DNA of 64,000 nucleotides from Lewinellaceae bacterium. Lineage in GTDB: Bacteria > Bacteroidota > Bacteroidia > Chitinophagales > Saprospiraceae. Within the stretch, counting starts at the first letter, position 1. Every line of letters begins with the position of its first letter. The notes under the pieces were generated by a model. It saw only the letters and a program-made list of their open reading frames with translations, did no database searches and was not told the origin of the DNA. Made by a program: the position numbers and the translations under genes. The stretch is from positions 1,674,001 to 1,738,000 of the forward strand of contig JACJYN010000002.1 in the NCBI GenBank assembly GCA_020636095.1. The letters are read 5' to 3'. This document shows positions 33,778 through 42,228 of this stretch, piece after piece.

Positions 33778-34203
33778 TTACAGCTCCTCCACCATCAGCC
33801 GGATGTCATAATCCTGCTTTTCGATGGTTTGTCCCTCTCTGGGATGGGGCGACACCTGCAAAAGGCTGATCACATAATTGCCCACCGTATCGCGGTCAAA
33901 TGAACTGCGGCTGGCCTGAAAAAGCAGCTCGATGGATTGAGATTCATTTGCAGCCTGGATGTCCAGTTGTACGCGGGCCTCGCCCTCCCAGAAACAGGTC
34001 GCCGGCACCGGGCAACGGGAGTCTTCCAAAACGTCTGCAAATGTAACGGACAAATCCCCACAATTGCAGTTGCCGGTATCTTTGTAAGATAAGTCGAAAC
34101 TCACCCCCGGCTGAAATTCAATCGGGCTGTGATCCTTTTTTTCATTACAGGCCATCAACAAAAGTACAATAAGAGACGAGGTGAACAGGATGGATTTTTT
34201 CAT
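33778..34203 (-). CDS. Hypothetical lipoprotein within the his region
   Basis: A 141-residue secreted protein with signal peptide MKKSILFTSSLIVLLLMAC ending in a lipobox (LMAC). The mature part has four Cys, including NCNCGD and RCPVPATCFWEGEA, then a beta-rich C-terminus (ARVQLDIQAANESQSIEL). The CPVPxxCxWxGxA pattern recurs in small Bacteroidota lipoproteins of unknown role. It is on the opposite strand to the his genes and has no link to histidine synthesis, so it is part of the inserted segment between hisH and hisA. Confidence 0.65.
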   Translation of the reverse strand: MKKSILFTSSLIVLLLMACNEKKDHSPIEFQPGVSFDLSYKDTGNCNCGDLSVTFADVLEDSRCPVPATCFWEGEARVQLDIQAANESQSIELLFQASRSSFDRDTVGNYVISLLQVSPHPREGQTIEKQDYDIRLMVEEL

Positions 34204-34246
34204 GATTCTGATTTTTACTACAAGACGAAAAGCCTGCGGAAAAGTG

Positions 34247-34281
34247 TTGGCTGGATAAAGGTTAATAATTTCCTAAATTTG
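34247..34281 (+). promoter_or_regulatory. Putative promoter of hisA
   Basis: TAAATTTG at 34274-34281 is an exact TAnnTTTG match about 100 bases before hisA. A TTG at 34247-34249 is 24 bases upstream, slightly long. It would restore expression of hisA after the insertions cut it off from hisH. Confidence 0.4.
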
Positions 34282-34378
34282 TATTCTTTTGATTCCTTCA
34301 CAAGGACACGGTCGAAGGCCCAGCTAATCAACCAATTAGTCAATCAACCAACTGTACCAACTCAATCAACCATCCCTC

Positions 34379-35095
34379 ATGCACATCATCCCCGCCATAG
34401 ACATCATCGACGGCAAGTGCGTCCGCCTGACGGAAGGCGACTATACTCAGAAAAAAGTCTACAACGAAGACCCGCTGGAAGTAGCCAAGGAATTTGAGGC
34501 CCACGGCATCCGCCGCCTGCACCTGGTCGACCTGGATGGCGCCAAGGCACAGCACATCGTCAACCACCGGGTACTGCACCGCATCGCCACCCACACCAAC
34601 CTGGAGATCGACTTCGGCGGCGGCCTTAAGGCGAATGAAGACGTGCGCATTGCCTTCGAAAGCGGCGCCCGGCAGGTGACCGGCGGCACCGTGGCAGTAA
34701 AAAACCCGGAGCTCTTCCTGGGCTGGCTGGAGCAATACGGCCCGGAACGCATCATCCTGGGCGCGGATGTAAAGGAAGGCAAGATCGCCGTCAGCGGCTG
34801 GCTGGAGCAAAGCGGACTGGAGCTGTTTGCTTTCCTGGAGGAGTATATCCAAAAAGGAATTCAATACAGCATTTGTACGGACATTTCCAAAGATGGGCGG
34901 CTGGAGGGAACTGCACTGGAATTGTATAAAGACATGATTAACCGCTTCTCTGAATTAAAGCTCATCGCCAGTGGTGGGGTTACTTCTATCCAGGAAGTGC
35001 AGGCCTTACAAGAAGCCGGCTGTTACGGCGCCATCATCGGCAAGGCCATTTATGAAGGACATATCCGGCTGGAAGAGCTGGAGGGGTTGCTATGA
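34379..35095 (+). CDS. hisA: ProFAR isomerase (phosphoribosylformimino-AICAR-P isomerase)
   Basis: A 238-residue beta/alpha-barrel enzyme opening the aminoaldose ring of ProFAR. The first catalytic Asp is in IIPAIDIIDGKCVRL, phosphate-binding loops are in EIDFGGGLK and IASGGVTS, and the second catalytic Asp lies in CTDISKDGRLEG. HLVDLDGAKA is the HisA form of the 'DLDxA' motif, distinguishing it from HisF (which has 'FLDITA'). It stands alone between two inserted minus-strand genes, with its own putative promoter and a terminator after it. Confidence 0.95.
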   Translation: MHIIPAIDIIDGKCVRLTEGDYTQKKVYNEDPLEVAKEFEAHGIRRLHLVDLDGAKAQHIVNHRVLHRIATHTNLEIDFGGGLKANEDVRIAFESGARQVTGGTVAVKNPELFLGWLEQYGPERIILGADVKEGKIAVSGWLEQSGLELFAFLEEYIQKGIQYSICTDISKDGRLEGTALELYKDMINRFSELKLIASGGVTSIQEVQALQEAGCYGAIIGKAIYEGHIRLEELEGLL

Positions 35096-35109
35096 GCCAT
35101 CCTTTCCAG

Positions 35110-35153
35110 GGAGGATGGCGCAACCTTTATAGATCAATGTGCCATCCTCCTTT
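35110..35153 (+). terminator. Hairpin after hisA
   Basis: A perfect 10-base stem ggaggatggc (35110-35119) / gccatcctcc (35141-35150) followed by TTT lies 14 bases after the hisA stop. It probably serves hisA, and on the other strand the convergent T9SS gene. Confidence 0.55.
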
Positions 35154-35170
35154 GTGTATCTCTGAAAATT

Positions 35171-37603
35171 CTATCGCTGCAATACCACCCGCTGAACAGC
35201 CACCGCCCCTTCCATCTGCATTCTTACAAAATAAACGCCTCCCAGCAGTTGCTGAAGGCCCAGGCTGGCGGTATCTATAAACCTATTCTCCTTTCGCCAA
35301 ACCAGCTTGCCTCTTGCATCAAGCACATCTATGCTCTCCACCTGCCGCCCCGGAAAGCGCAGCTCCAGCCGGCCGGTTGTCGGGTTGGGGAAAAGATGGA
35401 TATCCTCTGCGCCGTATGCCTCTTCAGTGGCCACTGCGATACCCGGGAAGCGCGCCACCACCGTCGTGCCGCCGATCTCAATTTCCGTCCCGTCGTTTCG
35501 GATAGCCTTGATGTTTTTGAAGCGGATCAGCGAAGTATCAGCTGGAAGGGGGGAAAGGAATGCCTCTTTCACCTCGATTTGTAAAAGAGAAAGCAAGCCC
35601 GATCCGATGGCGCCATCGGTAGCTACTCTGGCAAAATCGAATTGGCCGGATGAAGTGCCAATAGCGGAACCGGTTCCAAACGTTCTATTGTTCAGATCGT
35701 AACCCGGAGACTGGCCGTGGATGATTTCAAAAAAAGCAGTATCGTATTCCAGAGAAAAAGCCAGGGCGTAAAGCCCGGGAACCGTCGTTGTCAGTTGTAT
35801 CCTGCCCAGGGCAGTGGCCTGTCCGGGAGAAAGGTTATTGAAATCGAAAGCGCCCACTGCATTCAACACCAGTTCGGGCCCTTCCCGGTACACGGCCGGC
35901 GGAGGCTGGTAACCGGGGCGGGTAAGGTTGTAGTGCTGCTCGGAAAGCAGGAAATCTTCAAAGGCGACAGCTCCGTCTCCATTGGCGTCGAGGTGTTTGA
36001 AGTTGGCGCCGTTGTTTTGCACTTCCATCCAGTTATCTCCATTCTGGGGCGACCAGTTGTAGGGAGCGCCGCGGGTGGCTCCCTGGGCATTTTCTCCCAG
36101 CGCGATAGCCAGCAGGTCGCAGTGGTTGGCGATGCCATCCGCATTGGCGTCGCCGGCCCAGATGCAGTCCTCTTCGCAAATGGCAGCCTGGCCACAGGCG
36201 CCTTCAAACTGGCTGTCATACCAACTTTGCAAATCTTCTATGCCGGCGTACATCGCCGTGACGTTCTCCAGGTGGCCGGCGCCAGCCTCCCGGAAGAAGG
36301 AATAACCAAAATCCACTTCCTCCATGCCTCCGGGAGGGAGCGCCCCGAGGTAAATACTGCTGACAGCTCTCTGGTCTCCCAGGTCCAAGCCCTCATTGTA
36401 GGCAGACCATTCATCGGGATTATTGGGGTCTCCGGGGAAGGCAAAATTAGTGACGGGATTGGAAAGGGAGGGGTCGTAGCCGTTTCCGCCAAAAGTAAGT
36501 GGGGCGCCGTCCCGCCAATGGCCGGACAGAAGGCGGTAATAGTCAAGCGCGGTATTGGGGTCCGAAGTGGCGGGAGGGCCATCGGAGTTATTCATGTAAT
36601 ACATCACATAAGAAAGGTTCCGGTTGAGAGCAGTAATAGCCTGAGCCGGCGGGTTTTCCCCGTAGCCGGTAACTCCAAAGCCACAATTCACCTCATCCTC
36701 ATTATCCTGATTGTACACGAAGGTGGTGTTCAAATCCGGGGCGCTGCCAATAAAATCATCCTCAAAACAACCCAGGTCGAAATCCACCCACAACCCGAGA
36801 TGGAGAGAATCCAATGACTCGGCGCCCCGGTTGATCACCTTGTAGGAGGCGAAAATAGTGTTGTCCAGTTGCGGATTATCTATGCATGTATACGCCCAGG
36901 TAGTGAGCTGTACTTCTACCCGCAAGGGGTCGGATAGCGACTGAGAATGGAGGCCCCCGGCATCGTTGAAGATACTCCAGGTGATCTGCTCCGGAATGGC
37001 CATCGATTGCCGGATCATTGGGAAGTCGCCCGCCAGGGGGTCATAGATACCGTCATTGTTCCGGTCGAAGAAAGGCGCCAGCCCCTGAGGGGTGGAAGGG
37101 AGTTCAAACCCATATATGCCTGAGAAATAAGGATTGCCCTTTGCCGGCCAGCCCATTATTTCAGGTATCGGGTTATCGACGGCCCCGTTGTCCTGAAAGT
37201 CCAGGATATGCGCCTCGATCTGGTAGCGGTACACCGTCCAGATGCGGTCCCAATTCTGACAGCTTTCCGCATCGATCTCGCCCATCTCGTTTAGCGGCCC
37301 TGCGAAGTAGTCGGAGCTATTGTCGGAACGGCCGTAGGTTTGAGCCGCCAGCTTCAGGTTGCCGGCCGGATCCAAACCACCCAGCCACAGCCCCTGGGCA
37401 AAGATAGTGTGAACAGGCTCTGTGCCCGGCACTTGAAAACTGGCATCCTCACCGTCAAAGAAGAGGCTGCCGCCGCCGGTAATGAGTGCCTGCACATTGT
37501 TGCCGTTCAGGTAATCCTCGGCAGAAGGAGCGAGGCAATCCTGGGCATAAGAAAGCCATCCTGCCAATAAAAATAACAGGAGAAAGGTAAATCGTCTTTT
37601 CAT
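35171..37603 (-). CDS. T9SS-exported protein with dockerin-like EF hands and type A sorting tail
   Basis: An 810-residue secreted protein from the ATG at 37601-37603 (MKRRFTFLLLFLLAGWLSYAQ, a clear signal peptide; an ATG seven codons earlier also exists). The first 540 residues contain no family I know but look like a surface metal-rich protein with repeated DPNxD/NNDG motifs. Two Ca-binding dockerin-type loops follow at GDANADGIANHCDLL and DANGDGAVAFEDFL, then a cohesin-like beta domain (TTVPGLYALAFSLEYDTAFFEII). The last 75 residues are a T9SS type A sorting domain (HLFPNPTTGRLELRF...GVYFVRMQ). It lies between hisA and hisF, on the opposite strand, and has no role in the pathway. Confidence 0.8.
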   Translation of the reverse strand: MKRRFTFLLLFLLAGWLSYAQDCLAPSAEDYLNGNNVQALITGGGSLFFDGEDASFQVPGTEPVHTIFAQGLWLGGLDPAGNLKLAAQTYGRSDNSSDYFAGPLNEMGEIDAESCQNWDRIWTVYRYQIEAHILDFQDNGAVDNPIPEIMGWPAKGNPYFSGIYGFELPSTPQGLAPFFDRNNDGIYDPLAGDFPMIRQSMAIPEQITWSIFNDAGGLHSQSLSDPLRVEVQLTTWAYTCIDNPQLDNTIFASYKVINRGAESLDSLHLGLWVDFDLGCFEDDFIGSAPDLNTTFVYNQDNEDEVNCGFGVTGYGENPPAQAITALNRNLSYVMYYMNNSDGPPATSDPNTALDYYRLLSGHWRDGAPLTFGGNGYDPSLSNPVTNFAFPGDPNNPDEWSAYNEGLDLGDQRAVSSIYLGALPPGGMEEVDFGYSFFREAGAGHLENVTAMYAGIEDLQSWYDSQFEGACGQAAICEEDCIWAGDANADGIANHCDLLAIALGENAQGATRGAPYNWSPQNGDNWMEVQNNGANFKHLDANGDGAVAFEDFLLSEQHYNLTRPGYQPPPAVYREGPELVLNAVGAFDFNNLSPGQATALGRIQLTTTVPGLYALAFSLEYDTAFFEIIHGQSPGYDLNNRTFGTGSAIGTSSGQFDFARVATDGAIGSGLLSLLQIEVKEAFLSPLPADTSLIRFKNIKAIRNDGTEIEIGGTTVVARFPGIAVATEEAYGAEDIHLFPNPTTGRLELRFPGRQVESIDVLDARGKLVWRKENRFIDTASLGLQQLLGGVYFVRMQMEGAVAVQRVVLQR

Positions 37604-37665
37604 AAGCGCATTTTTCTTTTTCATTAAAATGTATAAAACTTAAGTAAGGGAGTCGGAAGTCAGCC

Positions 37666-37731
37666 ATTCCCGCTTTGCCCCAAAAGTGAGCTGACAGCGC
37701 AATGGCCTCCCTGGAATGCCAAAGCGGGAAT
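37666..37731. repeat. Inverted repeat upstream of hisF
   Basis: Perfect 12-base arms attcccgctttg (37666-37677) and caaagcgggaat (37720-37731), extended imperfectly outwards by about five bases on each side. It lies in the 299-base divergent gap between the T9SS gene and hisF. Confidence 0.55.
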
Positions 37732-37836
37732 TGCTGGTCGGAAGTTAATATATTCTGCGCCTGGAAACGAAAGGGAATGGGTACAGCTCCTGACGTGCTG
37801 TGTGAGGCCCGAGAATGATTTACTAAAGGGAACAAA

Positions 37837-37868
37837 TTGAACTTTATCTCGCAAAAGGTATTATCTTG
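37837..37868 (+). promoter_or_regulatory. Putative promoter of hisF
   Basis: TTG at 37837-37839, a 22-base spacer, then TATCTTG at 37862-37868, one base short of TAnnTTTG. It ends 34 bases before the hisF ATG, so hisF-hisIE could be transcribed separately. Confidence 0.35.
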
Positions 37869-37902
37869 TTTCTGCCTCTTTATTAAGAACTTCAACTATA
37901 CC

Positions 37903-38658
37903 ATGCTGGCCAAACGCATCATCCCCTGCCTCGACATCAAAGACGGCCGCACCGTCAAGGGTGTCAATTTCGTCAACCTCATCGACGCCGGCGACCCGGT
38001 AGAACTGGGCGCCCTGTACAGCGAGAAAGGGGCCGACGAGCTGGTCTTTCTGGACATCACCGCCACCCACGAAAGGCGGAAGACCCTGGCCGCTCTGGCC
38101 AAGGACATTGCTCAGCACCTCAACATCCCCTTCACCATCGGCGGTGGCATCAGCTCGCTGGAGGATGTAGGCGTATTATTGTCTTCGGGGGCGGATAAAA
38201 TATCCATCAATTCAGCCGCCGTACGACGGCCGGAGCTGATCGATGAGTTAGCAAAAAACTTCGGCAGCCAGTTTGTCGTTGTAGCTGTAGATGCTAAATG
38301 GTTGAACGGCGACTGGTACATCTACCTCAGCGGAGGACGGGTACCGACAGAGATTCGCTTGCTGGACTGGGTGAAAGAGGCGGAAAGCCGCGGCGCCGGA
38401 GAGATTCTATTTACCTCTATGAACCACGACGGCACCAAGAACGGCTTCGCCAACGACATCACCGCCCAGGTGTCGGAATGCCTGTCCATTCCGGTCATCG
38501 CCTCCGGCGGCGCCGGTGCGGTGGAGCATTTCTACGACGTTTTCACCAAAGGGAAAGCCGATGCCGGCCTGGCCGCCAGTATCTTCCACTTCCGGGAGAT
38601 CGAGATTGGGGATTTGAAGCAATACCTGCATGGCCAGGGGGTCACCGTGAGGCTGTGA
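37903..38658 (+). CDS. hisF: Imidazole glycerol phosphate synthase, cyclase subunit
   Basis: A 251-residue beta/alpha barrel from the ATG at 37903 (MLAKRIIPCLDIKDGRTVKGVNF). The frame is open to 37837 but the extra 22 residues match nothing. Catalytic Asp residues are at IPCLDIKDG and in LFTSMNHDGTKNGF. Phosphate loops FTIGGGISS and IASGGAGAVEHF are present, as is the HisF motif LVFLDITATHE. It works with HisH, encoded 6 kb upstream. Confidence 0.95.
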   Translation: MLAKRIIPCLDIKDGRTVKGVNFVNLIDAGDPVELGALYSEKGADELVFLDITATHERRKTLAALAKDIAQHLNIPFTIGGGISSLEDVGVLLSSGADKISINSAAVRRPELIDELAKNFGSQFVVVAVDAKWLNGDWYIYLSGGRVPTEIRLLDWVKEAESRGAGEILFTSMNHDGTKNGFANDITAQVSECLSIPVIASGGAGAVEHFYDVFTKGKADAGLAASIFHFREIEIGDLKQYLHGQGVTVRL

Positions 38659-38742
38659 CCTATTCTACCTTTGAAGTCCGGTTTTGACCTGAAACGAAAA
38701 GGGGTGGATGCTCGTAAATGTAGTAGAAAACAGAAAACCATT

Positions 38743-39348
38743 ATGAAAATAGATATCAAACAGATTGATTTTGCCAAAGGCAACGGCCTGGTTCCGGCCG
38801 TGGTGCAGGATGTCGATACCGGCAAAGTGCTGATGCTGGGTTACATGAACGAGGAAGCTTTGGAAAAGACGATCAGAGACGATAAGGTTACCTTCTTCAG
38901 CCGCAGCAAGCACCGTCTCTGGCGCAAAGGCGAGCGCTCCGGCAACTTCCTTCAACTGGTCGACATCCGGGCCGATTGCGACCATGATACCCTGCTGGTG
39001 ACGGCCCGTCCGCGCGGCCCGGTCTGCCATACCGGCGCCGATACCTGCTGGGCGGAAACCAACCGCCACATCAATTTTCTGGGGCACCTGGAGCGCACCA
39101 TTCACAGCCGCAAGGGCGCCGACCCGCAGGAATCCTATACGGCGCACCTGTTTGCCCGCGGCATCAACAAGGTAGCCCAAAAGGTAGGCGAAGAGGCCGT
39201 CGAACTGATCATCGAAGCCAAAGATGATGATGAGCAATTATTCCTCAATGAGGCGGCCGACCTGATGTACCATTACCTGGTTTTACTGGCAGCGAAGGGC
39301 TATCACCTGGAGGATGTGGTGCGGGTCTTGGAGCAGCGGCATAAGTAG
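38743..39348 (+). CDS. hisIE: Bifunctional PR-AMP cyclohydrolase / PR-ATP pyrophosphatase
   Basis: A 201-residue fusion from the ATG at 38743 (MKIDIKQIDFAKGNGLVPAVVQD). The longer frame to 38671 adds a head without similarity. Residues 1-110 are HisI with the zinc/metal residues in DIRADCDHDTLLV and RGPVCHTGADTCW. Residues 115-201 are HisE with INKVAQKVGEEAVELIIEA and LYHYLVLL-type helices. It ends the his region, with the histidine-kinase gene convergent ten bases after. Confidence 0.95.
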   Translation: MKIDIKQIDFAKGNGLVPAVVQDVDTGKVLMLGYMNEEALEKTIRDDKVTFFSRSKHRLWRKGERSGNFLQLVDIRADCDHDTLLVTARPRGPVCHTGADTCWAETNRHINFLGHLERTIHSRKGADPQESYTAHLFARGINKVAQKVGEEAVELIIEAKDDDEQLFLNEAADLMYHYLVLLAAKGYHLEDVVRVLEQRHK

Positions 39349-39358
39349 GTATGGCAGC

Positions 39359-40831
39359 CTACTGCTGATAAGCCGGCAACATGAACCAAAACGCCGCCCC
39401 CTGCCCCGGCTTACTCTGCACCTGAATGGCCGCATTGTGGATTTCCAGGATTTTTTTCACGATCGCCAGGCCCAGCCCGGTTCCCACTTTTTTATTCTCT
39501 GTAGCCGTTGATTTCCGGTAGCGCTCGAATATATGAGCCTGATCACCCTCCGGGATGCCGGGCCCGGTATCCGACACGCGCACTTCCACTCCTTTGGAAT
39601 GGTTCTTCAGCTGAATGGCTACGCTGCCGCCGGGCGGAGTGAACTTCAGGGCGTTGTCCATCAGGTTTTGCAATACGCGCTCCACCAACGCTACATCGGC
39701 AAATACCAAGGGCATCTCCGGGGGGGCGTCCAGCCTGATCTCAATGTTTTTCTCCTGAGCCAGAATCTGGTATTTTACAGAAACATCCTGCGCCAGTTCG
39801 GACAGCAGGAAGGGTTCTTTTTCGGGCTGTATTTGCTCGGCCTCCAGCTTGGAGTATTCAAACAGCTGGGCGACGAGCCGGGATAGTTTTTCCGAGCTGT
39901 CCATCACGATCTCCAGGTACTTCCGGCGTTCCTCCGGCTGTAGGCTATCCTCCTTCATCATCAGGGTTTCGATGTAGCCCTGTACCAGCGCCAGCGGGGT
40001 GCGCAGGTCGTGCGAGACGTTGGCGATGAGCTCCTGCCGCAGGCGGTCCATGGATTTGAGCTGTTCGATGTTCTGTTCGATCTTGTCGGCCATCTCGTTG
40101 AAGGTGTCCGCCAGCAGAGCGAGGTCGCCTTTTGACTCGTCGGGGATACGCACTTCGTAGTCTCCTTCCTTGAAGCGGCGCACCGTTTCCACGATCTGAC
40201 GCAGGTTTCGGGTAATCAATCCAATGGTAATCAGCCCGATAGCCAGCGCCACCACCAGAGCCAGGAAGAACATTTTGGCGCCCAGCTTGAGCATGTAGCT
40301 GCCGAACAGGTTGGAAGTGACGGCGGCCTGCTCCTCACCAGCCAGTATGATGTAGGCGTAACCGGTGAGTTGCCCGTCTTCGATGACCGGCGCGGCGGAA
40401 AAGGCATTCTTCTCGCCGGGGTTCTTGGGGTCGTCGCCCAGCACGAAAGCCCGCCCTTCGCTATCGATGAATTCCCGCACCGGCTCCAGGTTGACCGCCT
40501 CCAGCTTGACCGACTTATAAGGCACGACGTAGTCGATGATCTTTCCTTTCGTATTCAGCAGATATACCTCTACACTAGGGTTGATGACCATCATGGAGTG
40601 CATGATGTCATGCGTGGCAGACGTGTCGGGTTGGCCATTCACCAGGGGATGGGCCTCCTTCACCAGTTGTTTGGCGATGCTGCCGTACAACCGCTGGTTG
40701 ACCTCCTGCAGGTATTGCCGGGCGGTATAGGAGGTGATGAACAGGTAGCCAACGCCCAGCAATGCCAGTACCAGCAGCAGGGTGGCGGAGATTTTCCAGT
40801 AAAGGCGGTTCAGCCCGGTGTGTTGGTTCAT
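39359..40831 (-). CDS. Sensor histidine kinase with periplasmic sensor and HAMP domain
   Basis: A 490-residue membrane kinase. Helix 1 is at residues 13-33, a periplasmic sensor at about 35-183, helix 2 at about 187-206, HAMP at 207-260, HisKA with the phospho-acceptor His274 in ANVSHDLRTPL, and the HATPase domain with N box VLQNLMDNALKFTPPGG, G1 VSDTGPGIP and G2 GTGLGLAIVKK. The sensor has a PAS/Cache-like pattern (VEVYLLNTKGKIIDYVVPY); its signal is unknown. It follows the response-regulator gene on the same strand with a 291-base gap that holds a palindrome. Confidence 0.92.
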   Translation of the reverse strand: MNQHTGLNRLYWKISATLLLVLALLGVGYLFITSYTARQYLQEVNQRLYGSIAKQLVKEAHPLVNGQPDTSATHDIMHSMMVINPSVEVYLLNTKGKIIDYVVPYKSVKLEAVNLEPVREFIDSEGRAFVLGDDPKNPGEKNAFSAAPVIEDGQLTGYAYIILAGEEQAAVTSNLFGSYMLKLGAKMFFLALVVALAIGLITIGLITRNLRQIVETVRRFKEGDYEVRIPDESKGDLALLADTFNEMADKIEQNIEQLKSMDRLRQELIANVSHDLRTPLALVQGYIETLMMKEDSLQPEERRKYLEIVMDSSEKLSRLVAQLFEYSKLEAEQIQPEKEPFLLSELAQDVSVKYQILAQEKNIEIRLDAPPEMPLVFADVALVERVLQNLMDNALKFTPPGGSVAIQLKNHSKGVEVRVSDTGPGIPEGDQAHIFERYRKSTATENKKVGTGLGLAIVKKILEIHNAAIQVQSKPGQGAAFWFMLPAYQQ

Positions 40832-40899
40832 CTTGTTGGATTGTTATATTGCTATATGGCTATATTGCTGGATGGTTATATTGTCGCAAAGCCTTCGGA

Positions 40900-40986
40900 G
40901 ACTGTTCAATGTTCTGTGTCCGAAGTTCAATGTAACCTTGGTTTCCGGCGCAACTTCGAACCTTAAACACACAACTTTGAACAGTC
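40900..40986. repeat. Inverted repeat between response regulator and kinase genes
   Basis: Perfect 10-base arms gactgttcaa (40900-40909) and ttgaacagtc (40977-40986) with a second partial pair ccgaagttc / ttcgaac inside. Just beside it (40844-40890) lie degenerate ctatattg repeats. The segment may reduce read-through from the regulator into the kinase gene. Confidence 0.5.
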
Positions 40987-41122
40987 CCAGCCTTCGATGA
41001 GAACAAATTACCCTAACCATATATAAGTACTTGTACACAATTAGTGAGATATGCAACGCGGGCAGAGTCCATTATATTCAATCATTCGCTCCTTCATTAA
41101 TTCTGTCCATATACTTATCCCT

Positions 41123-41827
41123 TCACAACTCCTCGTTAAACCGGTACCCCACCCCCCAGGTGGTCAGAATATACTTCGGGTTAGCCATATCCGGCTCGAT
41201 TTTGCTGCGCAGGCGGTTGATGTGTGAATTGACCGTATGCTCATACCCGTCGAAATCGTAGCCCCAAACCAGATTCAGGATGCGCGAACGGCCGTAGCTC
41301 TTTCCTGGGTTGGAAGCCAGCAGGGCCAGCAGCTCGAATTCCTTCCTGGACAGGTCCACCCTCTTTCCTTCCAGGGAGACTTTCCGCCGGTCCAGGTCGA
41401 TGGCCAGCTCGTCGAAAGCCAGGCGGGACGAGGAAGCACCCTGAGCCGCCGGGACAGTGGCCATTTCCATACGCCGCATCAGCGCCTTGGCGCGGGCGAT
41501 GAACTCCCGCACGCTGAAGGGCTTGGTCAGATAGTCGTCGGCGCCCAATTCCAGGCCCAGCACCTTGTCGATCTCTTCCGATTTGGCGGTCAGCATCAGG
41601 ATAGGCGTTTGGATGCCATCCGTACGGAGGCGCCGGCATATTTCCAGCCCGTCCAGCCCGGGCAGCATAATATCCAGGATGATCAGGTCGAATGCTCCGG
41701 CACGAGCCTTGGCCAACCCCTCTTCTCCATGGTAGCATTTTTCCAGGTTGAAATTGAGGTCCTTGAGGTGGATCTCCAACAGGTCGACAATATTCAGGTC
41801 ATCTTCGATCACCAGTACGTTTTTCAT
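41123..41827 (-). CDS. OmpR/PhoB-family response regulator
   Basis: A 234-residue two-domain regulator from the ATG at 41825-41827 (MKNVLVIEDDLNIVDLL). An upstream ATG at 41878 adds 17 residues outside the domain. The receiver has the acidic pair at 9-10, phosphorylated Asp52 in ILDIMLPGLDG, and the conserved Lys in LTAKSEEID. The C-terminal winged helix (about 135-234) has SRKEFELLALLASNPGKSYGRSRIL and HTVNSHINRLRSKIEPD. It is probably phosphorylated by the kinase at 39359-40831. Its upstream region contains a GTGAT direct repeat also found before the divergent spondin gene. Confidence 0.93.
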   Translation of the reverse strand: MKNVLVIEDDLNIVDLLEIHLKDLNFNLEKCYHGEEGLAKARAGAFDLIILDIMLPGLDGLEICRRLRTDGIQTPILMLTAKSEEIDKVLGLELGADDYLTKPFSVREFIARAKALMRRMEMATVPAAQGASSSRLAFDELAIDLDRRKVSLEGKRVDLSRKEFELLALLASNPGKSYGRSRILNLVWGYDFDGYEHTVNSHINRLRSKIEPDMANPKYILTTWGVGYRFNEEL

Positions 41828-41941
41828 AAGCGGGAGGATTTTGGTGAAGCCGGAAATGAGAAGTCGGAAATATTCCACAGGTTGACGATCCTACTTCCCG
41901 TGGCAACCACCACCTTTATTTATTCAATTTAAAGGCTAAGT

Positions 41942-41957
41942 ATCACAAAAACATCAC
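41942..41957 (-). promoter_or_regulatory. GTGAT-N6-GTGAT direct repeat before response-regulator gene
   Basis: Read on the minus strand, GTGAT (41957-41953) and GTGAT (41946-41942) are spaced at exactly 11 bases, the usual half-site period of OmpR/PhoB-family regulators. The 11-mer ctttcgtgatg covering the first half-site recurs exactly at 42148-42158 on the plus strand. The rest of the 401-base divergent region shows no other clear signal. Confidence 0.5.
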
Positions 41958-42141
41958 GAAAGCTTTGCATTTCTAATACAACCCGGCGCCCCCCGGAGTT
42001 GAACCCGTTCGTTTTTCACAGCCAGTAACCGCTTCAAGTGTCTCAGCCATGACTTTTGGGAAGGAACGGATCTTGTCAAAATACATCCAATTAATTGATT
42101 ATCAAACAACTGAAAAGGAAAAGGCGGTTAATTACAGTCTT

Positions 42142-42157
42142 GTGATCCTTTCGTGAT
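42142..42157 (+). promoter_or_regulatory. GTGAT-N6-GTGAT direct repeat before spondin gene
   Basis: GTGAT at 42142-42146 and again at 42153-42157, period 11. An inverted ATCAC at 42168-42172 gives a third half-site. The repeat ends 21 bases before the -7 box at 42179, a plausible activator position. Confidence 0.5.
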
Positions 42158-42178
42158 GCCCTCCGTCATCACATCCAA

Positions 42179-42186
42179 TAGCTTTG
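42179..42186 (+). promoter_or_regulatory. -7 box of spondin gene
   Basis: TAGCTTTG is an exact TAnnTTTG match 43 bases before the ATG at 42229. No TTG is present at -33, which fits a promoter that needs an activator bound at the adjacent GTGAT repeats. Confidence 0.5.
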
Positions 42187-42228
42187 TACCTGACAACTGA
42201 AAACATTCCTTAAACTAAAAATTGGATA

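Noticed and set aside
35717..36817. 366-codon plus-strand frame opposite the T9SS protein
   Set aside because: The opposite strand encodes a protein with signal peptide, calcium loops and sorting tail; this frame has no recognisable domain.
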